From the NCBI RefSeq assembly GCF_027474525.2, contig NZ_CP114882.2:1488001-1552000 (forward strand): DNA of 64,000 nucleotides, read 5' to 3'. Each line of letters opens with the position of its first letter. The stretch's first letter is position 1. Positions 26,056 to 34,013 of this stretch are shown piece by piece. This stretch comes from Flavobacterium lacustre. Its GTDB lineage: Bacteria; Bacteroidota; Bacteroidia; Flavobacteriales; Flavobacteriaceae. The notes beneath the pieces were generated by a model that was given only the letters and a program-made list of their open reading frames with translations, did not search any database and was not told the DNA's origin. The position numbers and the translations under genes are program-made.

Positions 26056-26265
26056 ATGAAAACATTAAAATATATTTCAAAAGCAATTCAGTTTCTTACA
26101 AGTTGGAATGGAAAAACAAAAGCAAATGCTGCAGATCAACCTCACTTTGAAATAACACGTACAAGGTTTGGCATCAATCTAAAACAAGCTTCGGCTCCTG
26201 ATAAAGTATCTAATTCTTTGTTTTTTCACATGTATTCTGAAGAAAATGAAGCGTTATTTATCTAA
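26056..26265 (+). CDS. Uncharacterised 69-aa protein between metY and the SAM-I riboswitch
   Basis: I do not recognise this protein. It starts MKTLKYISKAIQFLTSWNGK, has a basic amphipathic N-terminus, a polar middle (FEITRTRFGINLKQAS) and a C-terminus with FFHMYSEENEALFI. There is no cysteine, no signal peptide and no membrane helix. It has a plausible ATG, ends just before a terminator, and would be cotranscribed with metY and therefore controlled by the same leader peptides. It could be a small accessory protein of methionine synthesis or a chance frame. Base composition is that of the surrounding genes. Confidence 0.5.
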   Translation: MKTLKYISKAIQFLTSWNGKTKANAADQPHFEITRTRFGINLKQASAPDKVSNSLFFHMYSEENEALFI

Positions 26266-26292
26266 AAAATTAGATTAGAAAATAACTAAATT

Positions 26293-26353
26293 TAAAAAAA
26301 AACAGCAACGGATAGCGTCTGTTTATAAGCGCTTTTCGATGCTGTTTTTAATT
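26293..26353 (+). terminator. Terminator after the metY unit
   Basis: AACAGCA (about 26300-26306) pairs with TGCTGTT (26340-26346), with an inner AGCG/CGCT stem and a following T-rich run. It separates metY and the 69-aa gene from the SAM-I-controlled unit. Confidence 0.7.
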
Positions 26354-26381
26354 TTAAATAAAAAACCAACAGCTGTAAAAT

Positions 26382-26412
26382 TTGGTTGTTTAAAAAAATA
26401 GTGGTTAATTTG
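26382..26412 (+). promoter_or_regulatory. Probable promoter of the metX-thrA unit
   Basis: TTG (26382-26384), a 20-nt spacer and TTAATTTG (26405-26412, one mismatch) stand 30 bp before the riboswitch. Confidence 0.55.
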
Positions 26413-26441
26413 TGCCTTTAAGTTCAGAAACGTATTGAAAT

Positions 26442-26562
26442 GTTATAAAGAAAGGCAGAGGGATTAGACCCGATGAAGCCTTAGCAACCCTTCGGTAAAT
26501 CGAAGAAGGTGCTGCATTCTACCTTTATTTTGATTTTTTTCAGAAACTAAAGGAAAGATAAC
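26442..26562 (+). promoter_or_regulatory. SAM-I (S-box) riboswitch before the metX-like gene
   Basis: P1 is GTTAT (26442-26446) with ATAAC (26558-26562). The core shows the S-box signature: AAAGGCAGAGGGATTAGACC, then CGATGAAGCCTTAGCAACC, an AAGGTGCTGCATTCTACC segment, and the 3' GGAAAGATAAC. Downstream (26563-26637) I see only AT-rich sequence with a CTTCTAG direct repeat and no clear terminator, so the output mechanism is undecided. Confidence 0.93.
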
Positions 26563-26637
26563 TCACAAGAATTCTTCTAGTTCACTTCTAGCTTTCTTTC
26601 TAATATTTCCAGACACAAATCAAAAATCACAAAAGAT

Positions 26638-27606
26638 TTGAAATTGGAAAATAAACCAACTCATATTGCCTTACAAAATTTCACTACCGAAAGTGGTGCT
26701 TTTTATGCTACCGTAAACTTAAGTTTTCAAGTTTTTGGACAGGCATTACATACAGCTCCGATAGTTTTGGTCAATCACGCCTTGACGGGTAACTCACAAG
26801 TAGTGGGCGCAACCGGCTGGTGGAATGATTTAATTGGCGAAAATAAAACTATCGATACCCAAAAATATACCATTTTAGCTTTTAATGTTCCAGGAAACGG
26901 ATTTGATGGTTTTCTAATAGAAAAGTATGCAGATTTTACCGCCAGAGATATTGCCAGAATTTTTATTGATGGAATAAAATGTCTTAAAATTAGACAACTT
27001 TATGCTATTATTGGTGGTTCTGTAGGAGGAGGGATTGCTTGGGAAATGGCCGCATTAGAACCAAGAATTACCCAACATTTAATACCAATTGCAACCGATT
27101 GGAAATCGACAGATTGGCTGATTGCTAATTGTTTTTTGCAGGAGCAAATACTCAATAATTCTTTAAAACCTATTGAAGACGCCCGCATTCACGCCATGTT
27201 GTGTTACCGAACTCCAGAATCTTTCAAAGCAAAATTTCAAAGAACAACGAATGAAGAATTAGCCATTTTTAATATAGAAAGTTGGTTGGGGCATCACGGA
27301 AATAAATTGCAAAAACGGTTTCAACTTTCCTCTTATAAACTGATGAATCAATTGTTGAAGACTATAGATATTACAAGAAATAAAGGCACTTTTGAAGAAA
27401 TAGCTGCTAAAATTGAAGCCAATATCCATATTATAGCCATTGATTCTGATTTGTTTTTTACAGCACAGGAGAACAAAGCAACTTATGAAGAGTTGAAAAA
27501 ATATAAAAATAATGTTTCGTATCAAGAAATAAAATCCATTCATGGACATGATGCTTTTTTGATAGAATATAAACAATTAGATAATTTGTTGTCGGCTATT
27601 TTTTAG
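26638..27606 (+). CDS. metX: MetX-like homoserine O-acyltransferase (alpha/beta hydrolase)
   Basis: A 322-residue alpha/beta-hydrolase protein of the MetX family, which activates homoserine by acylation for methionine synthesis. The nucleophile Ser128 lies in IIGGSVGGGIAWEMA, the acid is probably Asp271 in IAIDSDLFF, and the base is His304 in IHGHDAFL. VLVNHALTGNSQV and FNVPGNGFDGF are also MetX-like. It is shorter than typical MetX (about 350-380) and somewhat divergent. The acyl group (acetyl or succinyl) is not certain, but metY upstream favours acetyl. The only in-frame start near the N-terminus is TTG at 26638. A SAM-I riboswitch precedes it and thrA follows. Confidence 0.85.
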   Translation: MKLENKPTHIALQNFTTESGAFYATVNLSFQVFGQALHTAPIVLVNHALTGNSQVVGATGWWNDLIGENKTIDTQKYTILAFNVPGNGFDGFLIEKYADFTARDIARIFIDGIKCLKIRQLYAIIGGSVGGGIAWEMAALEPRITQHLIPIATDWKSTDWLIANCFLQEQILNNSLKPIEDARIHAMLCYRTPESFKAKFQRTTNEELAIFNIESWLGHHGNKLQKRFQLSSYKLMNQLLKTIDITRNKGTFEEIAAKIEANIHIIAIDSDLFFTAQENKATYEELKKYKNNVSYQEIKSIHGHDAFLIEYKQLDNLLSAIF

Positions 27607-27630
27607 TCACAACCTTATAAAAGACACAAA

Positions 27631-30042
27631 ATGAAAGTATTAAAATTTGGCGGTAAATCGTTATCCAACGGAGAAGGTTTAAATAAAGTGATTACGATTA
27701 TTACGGATAAAGTAAATCAAGGTGAAGAAATTGCTATTGTAGTTTCGGCAAGAGGAAATGCAACGGATGAATTAGAAGAAATTTTAGGAATTGCAGCTAT
27801 AAACGGGGATTACAAACCGTTATTTGAAGATTTTAAAACCTACCAACAATCCGATTTTACTGAGGTAGATTTGTCTAAAGAATTCAGTGTATTAGAAAAA
27901 CTTTTTGAAGGAGTAAGCCTGATTGGAGATTACAGTAAAAAAATAAAAGACCAAATTTTATCGAAAGGGGAATTGATTTCTGCAAAATTGCTAACGGCTA
28001 TTTTAATAAAAAATGGAGTAAATGCTAAATTTGCCGATTCAAGAGAATTGATAAAAACCGATTCTAAATTTGGAGATGCACAGCCATTAGAACAAATTTC
28101 GAAGAAAAACGTGATTCAGTTTTTCAAGCAAAATAATGAAACTGTAAATATAATCACTGGATTTATTGGTTCAAATACCAATAATGATACCACAACTTTA
28201 GGAAGAAACGGAAGTAATTATACGGCTTCTTTGATCGCTAATTACCTTGACGCCGAAGAGCTTCAAAATTATACACACGTTGACGGCATTTATACCGCAA
28301 ATCCGGAATTAGTAACCGACGCTAAAAAAATTGATTTTTTATCTTTTAATGAAGCGAATGAAATAGCTAATTTTGGTGCGACCATTTTGCACGCCAAAAC
28401 GATTATTCCTTTATTGGAAAAAAATATTCCGCTTCGTATTTTAAACACATTCAATCATGAAAACAAAGGAACATTAATTCGTTCTAATGCCAGTAAAGAA
28501 GGAATCAAAACGCTTTCGGTTCTCGAAAATGTTTCTTTGGTAAATTTAGAAGGACGAGGATTGTTAGGAAAAACTGGTGTTGACGCCCGTATTTTCCGTG
28601 TGATGGGAGATAATAATATTAGTGTAAGTATCATTTCGCAAGGTTCTTCCGAAAGAGGAATTGGCTTAGTAGTTGACGCTGACAAAGCCACTTTAGCGAT
28701 GATTGAATTAGAGAAAGAGTTTGAAAATGACTTTTATTCTAAAGATGTAAATAGAATTACAATTACCGATGATGTTTCGGTAATTTCTATTATCGGTCAG
28801 GATTTGAGCACTTTTCATAAGCCATACACCGCCTTAATTAAAAATAAAATTGTTCCAATTCTTTTCAATAATACTGTAACAGGTAAAAACGTGAGTTTGG
28901 TGGTGAAAAAATCACAATTAAACAGAGCGTTAAATGTAATTCATGGAGAGATTTTTGGAGTTTCAAAGAAAATAAACATTGCTATTTTTGGACACGGTTT
29001 AGTGGGCGGAACTTTGATTAATCAAATCTTAGAATCAGCGGCGACTATCGAAAAAAGAAAAGATATTAAGTTGAATGTTTTTGCGATAGCCAATTCTAAA
29101 AACGTGTTGTTGAATAAAAATGGAGTAACACCAAATTGGAGAAATGAAATTCAAAATAATGGTTTCTCTTATACAATAGAAGATGTAATTGCTTACGCCA
29201 ATGAACACCATTTAGAGAATTTAATTGCAATTGATAATACAGCAAGCGCCACTTTTGTTGAGAATTATATTCCTTTAATAGAAAGCAGTTTCGATTTGAT
29301 TTCGTCTAATAAAGTAGCCAATACATTAAGCTATAGTTTTTATAAAAAATTACGAAAAGTACTAGCCGATAATCAAAAGAGCTATTTATATGAAACGAAT
29401 GTGGGTGCAGGATTGCCATTGATTGACACAATAAAATTATTGCATCTTTCAGGTGAAAATATCACGAAGATTAAAGGAGTTTTCTCCGGAACATTGAGTT
29501 ATTTGTTTAATAATTTCTCTGCAAAAGACGTTCCGTTTAGTGACATTTTAAAAGAAGCTATTGATAACGGATATACGGAACCAGATCCAAGAGAAGACCT
29601 TTGTGGGAATGATGTAGGTCGAAAATTATTAATTTTGGCAAGAGAATTAGATTTGCAAAATGAATTTGAGGAAATCGAAATTCAGAATTTAATCCCGGAA
29701 CATTTACGTGAAGGAAGCGCTTCGGAATTTTTGACAAAATTGAAGGAATTTGATCCTATTTATACTGCTATAAAAGAAAATCAAGCGCCTAATCACGTGT
29801 TGCGTTACATTGGTGAATTATCCGGAGATTTACAAGGAGATAAAGGAAATCTAGAAGTGAAATTAGTTTCAGTGCCATCAGATACCGCTTTAGGCGGATT
29901 AAAAGGTTCTGATTCATTCTTCGAAATTTATACGGAATCGTATGGCGACAGACCAATCGTAATTCAAGGTGCCGGTGCCGGTTCTGCTGTAACCGCGAGA
30001 GGTGTTTTTGGAGATATCTTGAGGTTGTCAGATAAAGGGTAA
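27631..30042 (+). CDS. thrA: Bifunctional aspartate kinase / homoserine dehydrogenase
   Basis: An 803-residue fusion supplying homoserine. The N-terminal aspartokinase begins MKVLKFGGKSLSNGEGLN and contains TTLGRNGSNYTASLIANYL. Central ACT domains (around LEGRGLLGKTGVDARIFRVM) are regulatory. The C-terminal homoserine dehydrogenase starts near residue 448 (NIAIFGHGLVGGTLINQIL) and shows KGVFSGTLSYLFNNFS and DNGYTEPDPREDLCGNDVGRK. Because it lies 24 bp after metX under a SAM riboswitch, this copy is probably dedicated to methionine. Feedback specificity cannot be deduced. Confidence 0.96.
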   Translation: MKVLKFGGKSLSNGEGLNKVITIITDKVNQGEEIAIVVSARGNATDELEEILGIAAINGDYKPLFEDFKTYQQSDFTEVDLSKEFSVLEKLFEGVSLIGDYSKKIKDQILSKGELISAKLLTAILIKNGVNAKFADSRELIKTDSKFGDAQPLEQISKKNVIQFFKQNNETVNIITGFIGSNTNNDTTTLGRNGSNYTASLIANYLDAEELQNYTHVDGIYTANPELVTDAKKIDFLSFNEANEIANFGATILHAKTIIPLLEKNIPLRILNTFNHENKGTLIRSNASKEGIKTLSVLENVSLVNLEGRGLLGKTGVDARIFRVMGDNNISVSIISQGSSERGIGLVVDADKATLAMIELEKEFENDFYSKDVNRITITDDVSVISIIGQDLSTFHKPYTALIKNKIVPILFNNTVTGKNVSLVVKKSQLNRALNVIHGEIFGVSKKINIAIFGHGLVGGTLINQILESAATIEKRKDIKLNVFAIANSKNVLLNKNGVTPNWRNEIQNNGFSYTIEDVIAYANEHHLENLIAIDNTASATFVENYIPLIESSFDLISSNKVANTLSYSFYKKLRKVLADNQKSYLYETNVGAGLPLIDTIKLLHLSGENITKIKGVFSGTLSYLFNNFSAKDVPFSDILKEAIDNGYTEPDPREDLCGNDVGRKLLILARELDLQNEFEEIEIQNLIPEHLREGSASEFLTKLKEFDPIYTAIKENQAPNHVLRYIGELSGDLQGDKGNLEVKLVSVPSDTALGGLKGSDSFFEIYTESYGDRPIVIQGAGAGSAVTARGVFGDILRLSDKG

Positions 30043-30070
30043 GGATTTTAGATTTAAAAAAAAAACAATA

Positions 30071-30505
30071 ATGAAAATAACATTAGACAGAGTAAACGAA
30101 AATTTCCATTTTCAATTAAAAAATGAGCGTGGACATATTGTAAATGTAGATGCCAGACCTGATTTTGGAGGGAATGATATGGGACCAAGCCCAATGGAAT
30201 TAATTTTAATGGGAGTTGCTGGTTGCAGCGGAATTGATATGATTTCAATTTTAAAGAAGCAACGCCAGGAAATCACTTCTTTCAAAGCTGATGTTGAAGG
30301 AGAGCGCGTGCAAGTTGGAGAAGCAAAACCTTTTAAAGATATTTATGTGGTTTTTTCTCTGGAAGGAAATATTAAAGAAGATAAAGCAGCAAAAGCGGCC
30401 CAACTTTCTTTCGAAAAATACTGCTCAGTTTCAAAAACATTAGAACCAACGGCAACAATACATTATAAAGTAGTTTTGAATGGAGTGGAATTAGCCAAAA
30501 TCTAA
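30071..30505 (+). CDS. OsmC/Ohr-family protein
   Basis: A 144-residue OsmC-like protein. The two redox cysteines are present: MGVAGCSGIDMISILKK (near residue 57) and FEKYCSVSKTLEPT (near residue 118). Family members are thiol peroxidases that reduce organic hydroperoxides, though many are uncharacterised. It lies 28 bp after thrA and 46 bp before the second sulfhydrylase gene, within the methionine unit. An involvement with sulfur compounds, or in protecting thiol metabolites, is a reasonable guess but not shown. DARPDFGGNDMGPSPMELIL is the conserved N-terminal segment. Confidence 0.88.
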   Translation: MKITLDRVNENFHFQLKNERGHIVNVDARPDFGGNDMGPSPMELILMGVAGCSGIDMISILKKQRQEITSFKADVEGERVQVGEAKPFKDIYVVFSLEGNIKEDKAAKAAQLSFEKYCSVSKTLEPTATIHYKVVLNGVELAKI

Positions 30506-30551
30506 TTTCATTATTTTAAATCTTATACTTTACACTTTTTAATAAAAAAAA

Positions 30552-31724
30552 ATGAACGAACAAGAATTTGGTTTTGAAACCCTAGCTATACGCAATCAAT
30601 TAGAACGCACTCAATATTTAGAGCATTCCGTGCCTTTGTACTTAACTTCTAGTTTTGTATTTGAAGATGCCGAAGACATGCGTGCTTCATTTGCTGAAGA
30701 GAAAGACAGGAATATTTATTCCCGTTACAGCAACCCGAATACGAACGAGTTTATCGATAAAGTTTGCCAAATGGAAGGGGCAGAATCTGGTTTTGCTTTT
30801 GCATCCGGAATGGCAGCAGTATATTCTACCTTGGCTGCATTGTTAAACTCGGGAGATCATATCGTTTCTGCAGGAAGCGTTTTTGGTGCAACACACTCTT
30901 TGTTTGTTAATTATTTTCCAAAATGGGGGATTGAAACCACTTATTTTGATATTAATAAACCCGAAACTATTGAAAGTTGTATCAAACCAAATACTAAAAT
31001 TCTTTTTGCTGAATCGCCTACGAATCCAGCAATAGATATTATTGATTTGGAATTACTAGGAGCTATTGCTAAAAAACACAATCTGATTTTGGTTATCGAC
31101 AACTGTTTTGCAACACCTTATTTGCAACAACCTATTAAATGGGGAGCGCATTTGGTAGTGCATTCAGCAACAAAATTAATGGATGGTCAAGGTAGAGTTC
31201 TAGGCGGAATAACTGTTGGTGATGCTGAATTGATTCAAAAAATCTATTTATTTTCTCGACTTACGGGTCCTTCTTTATCACCGTTTAATGCCTGGGTATT
31301 GTCTAAAAGTTTAGAAACTTTGGCAATTCGTTTAGACAGACATTGTGAAAATGCGATGAAAGTAGCTGAGTTTTTAGAACAACATCCTAACGTAAATAAG
31401 GTAAAATATCCGTTCTTGAAATCTCACCCACAATATACAATTGCTCAAAAACAAATGAAATTGGGTGGTAATATTGTTGCTTTCGAAATCAAAGGTGGTC
31501 TTGAAGCAGGAAGAGCTTTCTTGGATAAAATAAAACTGTGTTCGTTGTCACCTAATTTAGGAGATAGCAGAACTATTGTAACACATCCCGCATCTACTAC
31601 ACACAGTAAATTATCTGTTGAAGAACGTTTGGCAGTTAGTATTACCGATGGATTGGTTCGTGTTTCAGTAGGTTTAGAAACCGTAAAAGATGTAATTGCT
31701 GATTTGGAACAAGCACTTTCATAA
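30552..31724 (+). CDS. metZ: Cys/Met metabolism PLP enzyme (O-succinylhomoserine sulfhydrylase / cystathionine gamma-synthase type)
   Basis: A 390-residue PLP enzyme of the same fold as MetY but of the shorter MetB/MetZ class. The PLP lysine is in LVVHSATKLMDGQGRVLGG. Other signatures are YSRYSNPNTNEFIDKVCQME, FASGMAAVYSTLAALL and TIVTHPASTTHSKLSVEER. It may use O-succinyl- or O-acetylhomoserine with sulfide or cysteine, and the sequence alone does not settle which. Having both this and MetY in one cluster suggests either redundancy or a division between direct sulfhydrylation and transsulfuration. Last gene of the SAM-I unit, followed by a terminator. Confidence 0.85.
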   Translation: MNEQEFGFETLAIRNQLERTQYLEHSVPLYLTSSFVFEDAEDMRASFAEEKDRNIYSRYSNPNTNEFIDKVCQMEGAESGFAFASGMAAVYSTLAALLNSGDHIVSAGSVFGATHSLFVNYFPKWGIETTYFDINKPETIESCIKPNTKILFAESPTNPAIDIIDLELLGAIAKKHNLILVIDNCFATPYLQQPIKWGAHLVVHSATKLMDGQGRVLGGITVGDAELIQKIYLFSRLTGPSLSPFNAWVLSKSLETLAIRLDRHCENAMKVAEFLEQHPNVNKVKYPFLKSHPQYTIAQKQMKLGGNIVAFEIKGGLEAGRAFLDKIKLCSLSPNLGDSRTIVTHPASTTHSKLSVEERLAVSITDGLVRVSVGLETVKDVIADLEQALS

Positions 31725-31739
31725 AAATTCAAATTTCAG

Positions 31740-31793
31740 AATACCGATTTTTGATTGTAAATTTGATGTCAATTAAAAATCGGTATTTTTTTT
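31740..31793 (+). terminator. Intrinsic terminator after the metX-metZ unit
   Basis: AATACCGATTTTT (31740-31752) pairs perfectly with AAAAATCGGTATT (31775-31787), followed by a T-run. The frame of the next gene could be extended upstream through this hairpin but should not be. Confidence 0.85.
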
Positions 31794-31819
31794 ATATCAT
31801 TTATAAATCTTTTTTTAAA

Positions 31820-32236
31820 ATGCTCTCAAAGAAAACAAAATATGGAATAAAAGCATTGAGTTTTTTGGCTCGCCAAGAAGACCAAACTCCTGTGCAAATT
31901 GCTGAAATTGCAAAAGCAGAACATATTTCGATTAAGTTTTTAGAAAGTATTTTATTGCTGTTGCGCCACTCTGGTTTTTTGGGAGCCAAAAAAGGAAAAG
32001 GCGGAGGCTACTATTTGATAAAAGATCCAAAAGAAATTAATATGGCCCATGTCTATCGAATTCTCGAAGGACCAATTGCATTATTGCCTTGTGTGAGTCA
32101 TAATTTTTATGAAAAATGTGACGATTGTGCAGATGAGGTGAATTGTTCGGTACATAAATTAATGACAGAAGTGCGTGATAATACCTTAATGATATTAGAA
32201 AATAATACTCTTGCAGACATCTCTTTTAAGCAATAA
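31820..32236 (+). CDS. Rrf2-family transcriptional regulator, probable sulfur/cysteine regulator
   Basis: Start chosen at 31820 (MLSKKTKYGIKALSFLARQE), giving 138 residues. A longer frame from 31751 crosses a terminator. The winged helix-turn-helix is typical of Rrf2 (QIAEIAKAEHISIKFLESIL, GAKKGKGGGYYLIKDP). The C-terminal loop has four cysteines (91, 100, 103, 109). IscR-type members use three such cysteines to bind a 2Fe-2S cluster. The gene lies directly before the sulfate assimilation operon, whose promoter carries an inverted repeat. By analogy with CymR and IscR it may repress that operon in response to cysteine or Fe-S status. This is inference from position. Confidence 0.87.
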   Translation: MLSKKTKYGIKALSFLARQEDQTPVQIAEIAKAEHISIKFLESILLLLRHSGFLGAKKGKGGGYYLIKDPKEINMAHVYRILEGPIALLPCVSHNFYEKCDDCADEVNCSVHKLMTEVRDNTLMILENNTLADISFKQ

Positions 32237-32251
32237 ATTTAAAATTAAGTT

Positions 32252-32280
32252 TTGTAGTTAGTAAAAAAGTATTATTTTTG
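32252..32280 (+). promoter_or_regulatory. Promoter of the sulfate assimilation operon
   Basis: TTG (32252-32254), an 18-nt spacer and TATTTTTG (32273-32280) form a complete Bacteroidetes promoter. Confidence 0.8.
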
Positions 32281-32292
32281 CACTTTAATCCA

Positions 32293-32304
32293 CTATCCCG
32301 ATAG
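32293..32304. promoter_or_regulatory. Possible operator at the start of the cys operon
   Basis: CTATC (32293-32297) and GATAG (32300-32304) are inverted copies lying 13 bp after the -7 box, where a repressor would block initiation or early elongation. The neighbouring Rrf2 regulator is the obvious candidate ligand. No second copy was found by eye. Confidence 0.4.
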
Positions 32305-32348
32305 GGTAATAGATTTAAAAATAAATTAATTAGTTGAAATTAAAAAAA

Positions 32349-33251
32349 ATGAGCAAAGAATTGAAGGAGAATAATATTGCAATAAAAACGCAAACGACTT
32401 TTGCAGAACGTTTGTGGGTTTTAATCCCTGTAGTTTTGTTAGTAGGATTGTTATCAACACTAGTATTTAACCATTATGATGAGTTTTCTTGGAGTGGATT
32501 TATAAGCGGATTTAATCAGGAATTTTTAATCTTTTTCTGTATCGGTGTTTTTGCTCAATTAGTTGACGGAACTTTAGGAATGGGATATGGAGCGACTTCA
32601 ACTTCGTTTTTATTGGCATATGGAGTGCCTCCGGTTATTAGTAGTACGGGTGTTCACGTTGCCGAAATGTTTACTACAGGAGCTTCTGCTCTTTCGCATC
32701 ACAGATTTGGAAACATCAACAAAAAATTGGTGAAACACCTTTTGATTCCGGGTGTTTTAGGTTCTATAACAGGAGCTTATTTGTTATCGGATGTGATTGA
32801 CGGAGATGTGATTAAGCCATTTATAGCCGTATATATGATTGTTTTGGCGGTGATTATCATGAAGAAAGCATTAAAAAAGAATATCGTTAAAAAGAAAACT
32901 AAAAGTTTAGATCTTTTAGCTTCTTTCGGTGGATTTATGGATGCTGTTGGCGGTGGCGGATGGGGGCCAATTGTAACGTCTACTTTATTAGGACGTGGAC
33001 GAAATCCTCGTTATACAATTGGGTCTGTAAATGCAGCAGAATTTGCGGTTTCTTTTGCAAGTGGAATCACATTTATGCTTTTTGGTGGAATCCACGGATG
33101 GCAGGTAATTATTGGTTTGATTTTAGGAGGAGTTATAGCGGCGCCACTTGGGGCTTATTTAGTAAACAGAATCCCAAGAAAACCAATGATGATTGCAGTT
33201 GGGGTACTAATTATCATTTTGAGTTTAAAAACCTTATCTAAATTATTATAA
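32349..33251 (+). CDS. TSUP/TauE-SafE family membrane transporter, probable sulfate permease
   Basis: A 300-residue membrane protein of the TSUP family (anion permeases for sulfate, sulfite, sulfoacetate and related compounds). Start ATG 32349 (MSKELKENN); an upstream in-frame TTG adds only five residues. About eight hydrophobic segments are visible. The two family repeats show AQLVDGTLGMGYGATSTSFLL and FGGFMDAVGGGGWGPIVTSTLLG. It is the first gene of the cys operon, and no CysPTWA ABC transporter genes are present nearby, so it is a good candidate for the sulfate importer. Its stop overlaps the cysH start by one base (TAATG). Confidence 0.88.
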   Translation: MSKELKENNIAIKTQTTFAERLWVLIPVVLLVGLLSTLVFNHYDEFSWSGFISGFNQEFLIFFCIGVFAQLVDGTLGMGYGATSTSFLLAYGVPPVISSTGVHVAEMFTTGASALSHHRFGNINKKLVKHLLIPGVLGSITGAYLLSDVIDGDVIKPFIAVYMIVLAVIIMKKALKKNIVKKKTKSLDLLASFGGFMDAVGGGGWGPIVTSTLLGRGRNPRYTIGSVNAAEFAVSFASGITFMLFGGIHGWQVIIGLILGGVIAAPLGAYLVNRIPRKPMMIAVGVLIIILSLKTLSKLL

Positions 33252-33952
33252 TGAGCACAGCAATTGTAAATACTTTATTAGAAAAAACAGCTGCTTTCAG
33301 TATTGAGGAAACGCTTTCGTTTTTAGCTAATGAATACAAAGATAAAGTAGTTTTTTCGACTTCTTTTGGACAGGAAGATCAGGTGATTACGGCGTTGATA
33401 GGTCAGAATAATTTACCGATTACTATTTTCACATTGGATACCGGAAGATTATTTCAAGAGACTTATGATGTTTTTCATAAGACGTTGAAAAAGTATAAAA
33501 CAAATATTAAAACCTATTTTCCAGACACAACAGCTGTGGAGGAATTATTGAATAAAAAAGGTCCAAACAGTTTCTATGAATCGGTTGAGAACAGAAAAGA
33601 ATGTTGTTTTATCCGAAAAGTGGCGCCTTTGACTAAAGCGTTGAAAGGAAATGCGATTTGGATTACCGGTTTGAGAGCGGAACAATCAGAAAACAGAAGT
33701 GATTTAGCTTTTTTTGAATATGATGCCCATTTTGATATCATCAAATTCAATCCCTTATTAAAATGGACTTTAGAAGAGGTTCAAAAATATATAGACGATA
33801 ATAATGTACCACAAAATACCTTGCACAAGAAAGGTTTCGTGAGCATTGGTTGCGCGCCTTGTACTAGAGCAATCGCTCCCGGAGAGGATATTCGAGCAGG
33901 AAGATGGTCATGGGAATCGAGTCATAAAGAATGTGGTTTACACCAAAAATAA
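33251..33952 (+). CDS. cysH: Adenylyl-sulfate (APS) reductase, CysH family
   Basis: Reduces activated sulfate to sulfite with thioredoxin or glutathione. At 233 residues it has the CysH fold (VVFSTSFGQEDQVI, FTLDTGRLFQETYDV). The paired cysteines 118-119 (KECCFIRK) and CxxC at 201-204 (GCAPCTRA) are ligands of a 4Fe-4S cluster. They mark APS reductases rather than the cluster-free PAPS enzymes. The catalytic cysteine is in the C-terminal KECGLHQK (Cys228). Consistently, no APS kinase (cysC) is in the operon. Translation is probably coupled to the upstream permease. Confidence 0.94.
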   Translation: MSTAIVNTLLEKTAAFSIEETLSFLANEYKDKVVFSTSFGQEDQVITALIGQNNLPITIFTLDTGRLFQETYDVFHKTLKKYKTNIKTYFPDTTAVEELLNKKGPNSFYESVENRKECCFIRKVAPLTKALKGNAIWITGLRAEQSENRSDLAFFEYDAHFDIIKFNPLLKWTLEEVQKYIDDNNVPQNTLHKKGFVSIGCAPCTRAIAPGEDIRAGRWSWESSHKECGLHQK

Positions 33953-34013
33953 AAGTTTAATCGTTTAGACGAAAACAGATTAACAAAAAAACAAATTACC
34001 AAAAAAACAAAGA

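Noticed and set aside
31751..31819. Longer start for the Rrf2 regulator
   Set aside because: The extra codons run through the terminator of the preceding operon; the family begins at MLSKKTKYG.
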